Assembly: GCA_022747635.1 (NCBI GenBank)
Contig: JAKTNV010000061.1
Span: 682,001 to 746,000 of the forward strand
Direction: 5' to 3'
Source of the DNA: Hetaerina americana
Lineage: Eukaryota; Arthropoda; Insecta; Odonata; Calopterygidae
Length of the DNA: 64,000 bases
A program made the translations under genes and the position numbers. The notes beneath the pieces are model-generated. The model ran no database searches. It had not been told where the DNA came from and was given only the letters and a program-made list of their open reading frames with translations. Shown piece by piece: positions 58,791 to 64,000 of this stretch (positions are counted from its first letter, which is position 1; each line of letters starts with the position of its first letter).

Positions 58791-60110
58791 AGCAGCCTCT
58801 TTTGTAGCTATTATTCTATCTAAATCTGATTCCAAGGTAATCTTTACCAAAAACTCGTCTCGCGTGCGTAGAGCAATACTCGAGGCAGAAATACTATGTT
58901 ACGTTTAACCTACTTCCTTCGCTTGAATGACTTCAACTTTTCCGTTAAGTCCCCATATTTTCAGCACCTGCCACACACACCTTACCTGCATGCGCCTTGT
59001 AGGGTATTCGACGTAGGTGAACATTAAAAGAAGACAGAGGAGATTCCATTAAAAAAACTTATCTTAATCGTCCACTATTGAGAAAAGAGCGGAAAGTAAG
59101 GTTGGGAAAGGAGGAAAGGGTTGGCGATATACGCGTCCTTCTCCGGGCAAGCAAAAACAATTCCAAATTAAGTCCATCCAAAAGAAATAAAAACTCCCCG
59201 CATCCACACTTAATTATTTCGGGTTCCCCCACAATCTTGGTCGCCAGTTTAGGTGGACTCCCGCACGGAATTGAGACCGCAAAGACCTAAAAAAAAAAAA
59301 AATTCCGGAAGATCGGAGCAAAAAGGTTCAAAATAAAAGAACGGATCTAAGCGTACTTCGTGGGACAATTCAACTTCGCCAAATAGGAACACAAGAGCAA
59401 ACAGTACGTTTCGGCGTCGTAGTCTTAATGCACTGGCCGTTTGAGTCTCCAAACAGTAACGGCGAGGCGATCTACTTTTCTTTTCGACCTGCCTTCTGAG
59501 AGAGGGAGAGGGTCACGCCCGCTGGCTCCCGGAACTTCTCACATTTCCTCTGCAGCTTACTCACAAGCCGGCACGCGGGTGACGATAATCTATGAACTCG
59601 AGCACACAAGAAACTCAAGAGCAATGATTCTACTCCTCGAGGACTCGTTAACATCAACACATCCCCATTAAGCTTCTTTTGAAAAATGTGACACAAATCA
59701 AATTGTTAGGTGCAAATATTTTCTGCACGCATTCGGAAATTTCAATCACCACCGTTTCATTTGCCTCCAAAATGAAACCTAAATTTGTTCAAACCAACCG
59801 GAAATACCAAATGAACCCAATTCTGCCTCGAATGATATACCACACCCAGTACTGTAAACTGGGGGTAGGAAGCATGTTAATGGTAACTGCCTCATTAAAA
59901 TATTTGACGGAGGAAAAAAAAGACAATAGTTTTCACGTTTTACGGAGTCCACCCTGAGAAGGCATGAGGGATTTGTCAGACGCTGATTTGGCGCATTTAG
60001 GCCCACACCTTTAGAGATATGTTTTGGATGAACACAGACTGAGCACCGCAATATTTCTTAGCCACACCGAACAAGACATAGCTTTACAACCCACATTACA
60101 GAAAGAAACT
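58791..60110. other. Mostly unassigned; LINE-end-like piece at 58960
   Basis: CACCTGCCACACACACCTTA, then CGCCTTGTAGGGTAT (58966-59010), resembles a LINE-B-type tail. The remainder includes a CpG-containing part (59080-59650) with unrecognised short frames. Confidence 0.4.
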
Positions 60111-60114
60111 CTTT

Positions 60115-60410
60115 TTGCAATTCCGAATACTTCTTCCCATCATTCCAATCAACATTCCTATCCTATTCCTACCCCTTCATCGTTTGACTAACATTATTTC
60201 TTTATCCATATTTCCGGCTTCCTTTGAATTTCTCTCGACAATCTCCTCACCTGCTCCCCTCTCACCCTGCCTATCACTTAATAGTTTGTTTTCCCATCTG
60301 TCCATTTCAACTTTTTCATCCTTCTCCACATCCACATTTAACAAATCGCCAATATACGACTTTTATCTTGTTCCAATCACCGCCCAACTTATCAATTCCA
60401 CCTAGCGATG
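60115..60410 (-). pseudogene. LINE-A 3' fragment
   Basis: The minus strand reads FVKCGCGEG, stop, KS, stop, NGQMGKQTI, the decayed form of FEMWVWRRMEKVKWTEKKTN, followed by an EIQRKPEIW-like stretch. The plus-strand frames are shadows. Confidence 0.55.
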
Positions 60411-61515
60411 CTCGGTACCGTTCATTCTATTAGGGAGATAATAAGAGGCATAAATATTAAAAGATTTTTTTTAATTTACCATGAGTCTGTGTGGATAATA
60501 TGGATATCAAATACTCCCAAAAGTGAAGCCTGAAATCGTACAGAATATAAAGATAAAAAGATGTCCTCCTCACTAATCTATGAAACAGGAAACATTTTCA
60601 AAGTACCAATTACGATTCATAATTCGCATACAGATTACAAAATATGATTATTGTGATTCGCTCCATGGAAATGGATACTGGATAAAGAGCTCCGGAGGGC
60701 AGAATAAATAGGGATAAAGAGTGAGACTACTGCATTCATTTTCGTTCGTCGCAGACTCACGGGGAAGATAATTGTTTCTTTTCAAACCCTCCGCACATTC
60801 TTTCCCCACTCTCACAAAAAAAACATTCAAACGCGCAGAACCCAACGTCTAAAAGGAAGATGATAGTTTGTTTCCATGACTCAACTTCTGGAAGAGCGAA
60901 CGATTGATAGCACACGTCTCAAGCATACCCTTAAGTGGGGAGCAAACATGTGTACCGGAACAATGCAAAGGATGTCTTGCACCATTAGACCAATTCTACT
61001 TACAGATTATTTCCAAGTTTTCAACGGTGAAAATTCAAGATTTTTCAAGGTTTTTTGTCATCATCTTGGACACCTCGTATCACCGACGCAATCCAGCTTG
61101 ACTGCTGAATTCACATTCGCAAACATCCAAGCATTTTACTCTCTGAAGCGCAGAAATGTATGGGTAGATAATGAATTGATAATTTTTTTTAAAAATTTTA
61201 TGGTTCACAGAAATAAAAAATCCCACTTACGGTAAACAGATAATCTTGCTTCGAAATGTTCGAGTTTTACATTGGAGGTTTTTTAATTGCATGAAGTATC
61301 TGTATGAATATTTAATGGGTCATGCAACCTTTCTGCGCTTTGTTCACCTTCCAACATTGAGGAAACACAAGCACTTAAAACGAATATCCATTAAAGCTAT
61401 TTACAGCTTCGAACAGGAAGTCACCCTGCCGAATTTATATTCCCATGAGGATTAACTATTCTGAAACATATTGATGCATGGCTTTGAAATGATTCTTCTT
61501 AATCGGGTACTATTC
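60411..61515. other. No recognisable feature
   Basis: A 119-codon plus frame (60876-61235) has no recognised domain and is overlapped by another frame. Not called as a gene. Confidence 0.4.
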
Positions 61516-61532
61516 TATGCCTATTATATAAA

Positions 61533-61664
61533 AAACACAGTAATCAACCCGAAGGTCGGTTTAGTAGGTGATGGTAGAGATCACCCAGTACTAAGCCCTA
61601 TGCGGCGTGTGAAATTCACACATCAGGGTAGGGGGGCCAGTTCCTTTCCCTGTGCCGGTTATGG
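61533..61664 (-). mobile_element. SINE-A, 5'-truncated, with 12-bp target duplication
   Basis: The body and 3' part of SINE-A are present and the tRNA head is missing. It lies between direct repeats GCCTATTATATA (about 61519-61530 and 61665-61676). The truncation point is just after GGTTATGG on the plus strand. Truncation plus duplication is the hallmark of LINE-assisted retroposition. Confidence 0.88.
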
Positions 61665-61699
61665 CCTATTATATAACATCCATTAATTTTTTAAACAAA

Positions 61700-62065
61700 A
61701 ACTTTTAGTAAGGATGTTAGGAAAACACTGGTTACAACGTTGCCATGGAGCGTAGTTATGTACGGCGCGGAAACTAAGTCATTGAAGCAAGAGGTTTTTG
61801 GTGGAGGATGGAAAAGGTGAAGGGTATAGAAATGAAAACCAAAGAGGAATTGTTAGTTAGGGTGGGGGAGGAGAGGGGATTCTTGGGAGAAATCCAAAGG
61901 TGTCAGGAAATGTGGATGCAGAGCGTTTTGATTGGCGACGGGATATTGAATACTGGGATGGAGGGGAGACTGTTAAGTAGGGGGAGGAGGAATAAGATAA
62001 GCATGCTGGGCGGAATGAAGGGAGGTAGAATGTACGCTGAATTGAAGAATAGTGCCTTGTAGTGA
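61700..62065 (+). pseudogene. LINE-A 3' coding fragment
   Basis: An upstream frame gives TLPWSVVMYGAETKSLKQE. After a frameshift it continues MEKVKGIEMKTKEELLVRVG, EERGFLGEIQRCQEMWMQSV, GDGILNTGMEGRLLSRG and MLGGMKGGRMYAELK to a stop. The YGAET segment and the terminal motif sit in the same order as at 35045-36035. Confidence 0.82.
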
Positions 62066-62595
62066 AGAAGGGTTTATTCCATATTGTCGCATTTTATCGT
62101 GTTAGAAGGGTCTTGGAACTCTTGCCATTTGAGTACTGTGTGTGTTGAGTACTGTGAGGCTGGGGAGCGCGATTGCGAGTGGGATCGGAAGTTCTCATGG
62201 GACAAGCAGTCGGGACGGTAACTTGACGGTCCACGCGACGCAATAAGGATCACGGTTTCAAGGCTAAGGTCCTCCGCTCCCTCGAAACAAAGGCACCCTT
62301 AACACAAGGAGAGAGTGGTGTAGTGGAAGTGATAATTCGGCCGACAAGTGCTGCAAGTAAGGCCAAAGCTGTATCCATATTTTTCGCTGTTTTTTTTGAC
62401 GAATTTTGGGAGGTGGGCCATCAAAATTCTTCTATCGTCTCGATAACTACACAAATCCTGTATCCTTGTATATATCCTGAACTGTGCATGTTGGGCATTA
62501 GTGCTTTTATTAAATGAAAGAATGTCCGTGCGGAGAGGTAGGTTTGTTTGCTTTTGATGTCCAAAATAATTGAAAATTGAAAATAATTGAATAAA
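62066..62595. other. No recognisable feature
   Basis: Moderately GC-rich to 62300, then AT-rich. Nothing identified. Confidence 0.45.
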
Positions 62596-62599
62596 ATTG

Positions 62600-62878
62600 T
62601 AGAAAATGTTTATTTAGCCCCATCGTTTTACAGTAGGAGAGATCATTTCAGTAAAATTCGAGAGATTAAGTACATAACAGATAGTTTTAAGACGTCATTT
62701 TTTTCCGCGAACGATCAAGGATCAGAATAAAATAAAGTTTTTGTCCTACCGCGCTGGGAGGGAAGGGTGTTAAGGGTCAAGAGTATTTTGATGTGTTATC
62801 ACCCCATGCCACATACCCTAGTAGTGGCTCGCAGGGTAATCAATAAACTTCAAAAAATAAATAATAAAACAATTCTTC
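62600..62878 (+). mobile_element. LINE-B 3' untranslated end with tail
   Basis: CAGTAGGAGAGATCATTTCA to GGATCAGAATAAAATAAAG matches LINE-B 45915-46015. CACATACCCTAGTAGTGGCT and an AAATAAATAATAAAA tail follow. Only the last codons and untranslated region remain. Confidence 0.75.
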
Positions 62879-64000
62879 AGACAATTACAGTTCTCAAATA
62901 ACGACTAACTATAATATAATCCGCATTGATATTTATTAATTTTTCCTATACTCTGATTGATACTTCGCTGCATAACCTGAAGTTTAAGTTTCGTCAATGC
63001 AACCGTTTGGATAGACGAAGCAGTGAGACCTAATAACATTGAAATCAGCTCGCCAGTGAATGAGATGAAAGGTTTCCGCCTTAGGGGCATTCAGAGAGAA
63101 ATACGACGATGGGCCCTCTCCAGGGCCGGCAGTCAGGGTGTCGAGCGTGGATAGCAGAGGCAAGGGACAGCCATCAGTGAAGAAAAGCCGTTTGGCATTT
63201 TATCGAAATTCGTGTTATGATTGAAGTTAGGAATATTTTTACAAAAACAATCAAAATTATGCTATCATCGATTTTATCATTGATCAAGTATTCGATAGCT
63301 ATGTCATTATCGACATTACATTATTATCGAAAACATTTTTTTCCAAAAATTTTCACCATCGAATATGAAGACCAAGATGGTTTTTTACGACGTTATTTTA
63401 CGTTTTCGGTAAGGTTTTGCGTTCTTCCGCAGTTCAACTGCTTTCAGGAAGTAAGATGAGCAAATTTGACCTTTGCTCGTGCAACGGCAAGCGGAGAGGT
63501 GCAGTCGGCGTGCGTCCGACCGGTAAAGGAACCAAAACAAGCGGCATCATCGTGTCCTCTTTGTGTTCTTCTTCCCCCCCATCGCGGCGAGCGGTACCAC
63601 CGGAACTGTCTGTTAAGGCTTGAGGGCCCGTTAGCGGCGGCAGACGGCCGAGAGGGACCGTATCTCGTCCACGCACGACTGGACGCGGGAGCGCTTCGCT
63701 TCCCTTAATGACTTTCTGGCTGCCAAAGCGCACGCCCCCCAACCCCTTCCTCACCCTCAGTCCGCACGCGCTTGCAGTTATGGTGCGCGCTTCGCGAACG
63801 CTGGGGGCGTACAACCTCCTACGCCCCCGATGCACATCGACCAACACGGGGACAATATTTTGCAGTCAAATGATTACGAACGACTGAGCAGTGAAAAGTA
63901 ACGCGTAGCTTCAAAGAAACATCTTCACTGCTTCTTGAGTCTGTATCTCAAATCTAAGAGTAAAATAAACAAGTTCTCTGAAGACATAGATTTGTGAACG
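62879..64000. other. Unassigned; CpG-rich patch 63420-63850
   Basis: Overlapping frames on both strands (63434-63847 minus, 63417-63623 plus) reflect high GC rather than a recognised protein. It could be a 5' exon or promoter of a gene beyond the window; unproven. Confidence 0.35.

Noticed and set aside
60876..61235. 119-codon plus-strand frame as a host exon
   Set aside because: No domain, cysteine pattern or splice context was recognised, and an overlapping frame is equally open.

Overview
This 64 kb window reads as repeat-rich, non-coding DNA from an animal genome, most likely an arthropod. The evidence is the repeat content: mariner-type DNA transposons, several families of 5'-truncated non-LTR retrotransposons (LINEs), tRNA-derived SINEs, a Penelope-like element remnant and very long (TA)n tracts. 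I found no host protein gene, rRNA or functional tRNA that I can support, and no bacterial operon structure. Most short open frames here are chance frames or translated microsatellites.

Layout. 1-1140 is the 5' part of a mariner with an undamaged transposase frame that runs off the left edge. 1180-13550 mixes LINE 3' fragments, a block of SINE-A pieces in (TA)n (6480-7320), hammerhead-like motifs (near 2400 and 10.86-11.11 kb) and a broken mariner (13.2-13.55 kb). 13.6-23.1 kb has microsatellites, one full SINE-A, LINE fragments and long unassigned stretches. 23.1-26.23 kb is the best element: a foldback repeat, a LINE with one uninterrupted endonuclease-end/reverse transcriptase frame, a (TA)n tract and a small TIR element. 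29.5-32.6 kb has a LINE remnant, SINE-C in an inverted pair, a perfect 216 bp palindrome and a LINE nested in another LINE. 33.7-34.64 kb is a cluster of (TA)n tracts and two large inverted repeats, one carrying paired hammerhead-like motifs. 35-38 kb holds a LINE interrupted by SINE-B with clear target-site duplications, and a further LINE. 42-50 kb has another SINE-B, a second broken mariner, the longest LINE-B relic, a (TA)n-cored palindrome and a LINE-A reverse transcriptase fragment. 53-63 kb has a Penelope-like GIY-YIG relic, SINE-A copies, an 11-bp tandem repeat and more LINE ends.

Family labels are mine. LINE-A: termini with a WRRMEKVKWT-like motif, tail rich in (TAA)n. LINE-B: 3' end with a conserved untranslated region and TAAA-type tail. 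LINE-C: the 820-codon frame and its relative at 31.8-32.2 kb. LINE-D: the relic at 29.5 kb. SINE-A, SINE-B and SINE-C have separate tRNA-like heads.

The most unusual pattern is the repeated association of (TA)n tracts with inverted repeats and with hammerhead-ribozyme-like motifs. The likeliest source is Penelope-like element ends and SINE tails, but several arrangements (34109-34360, 6550-6917, 30709-30924) merit direct tests. GC-rich patches (near 11.5, 15.6, 18.1, 31.4, 47.4, 50.5, 56.1 and 63.6 kb) could be exons or promoters of unrecognised genes, but nothing in them proves it.
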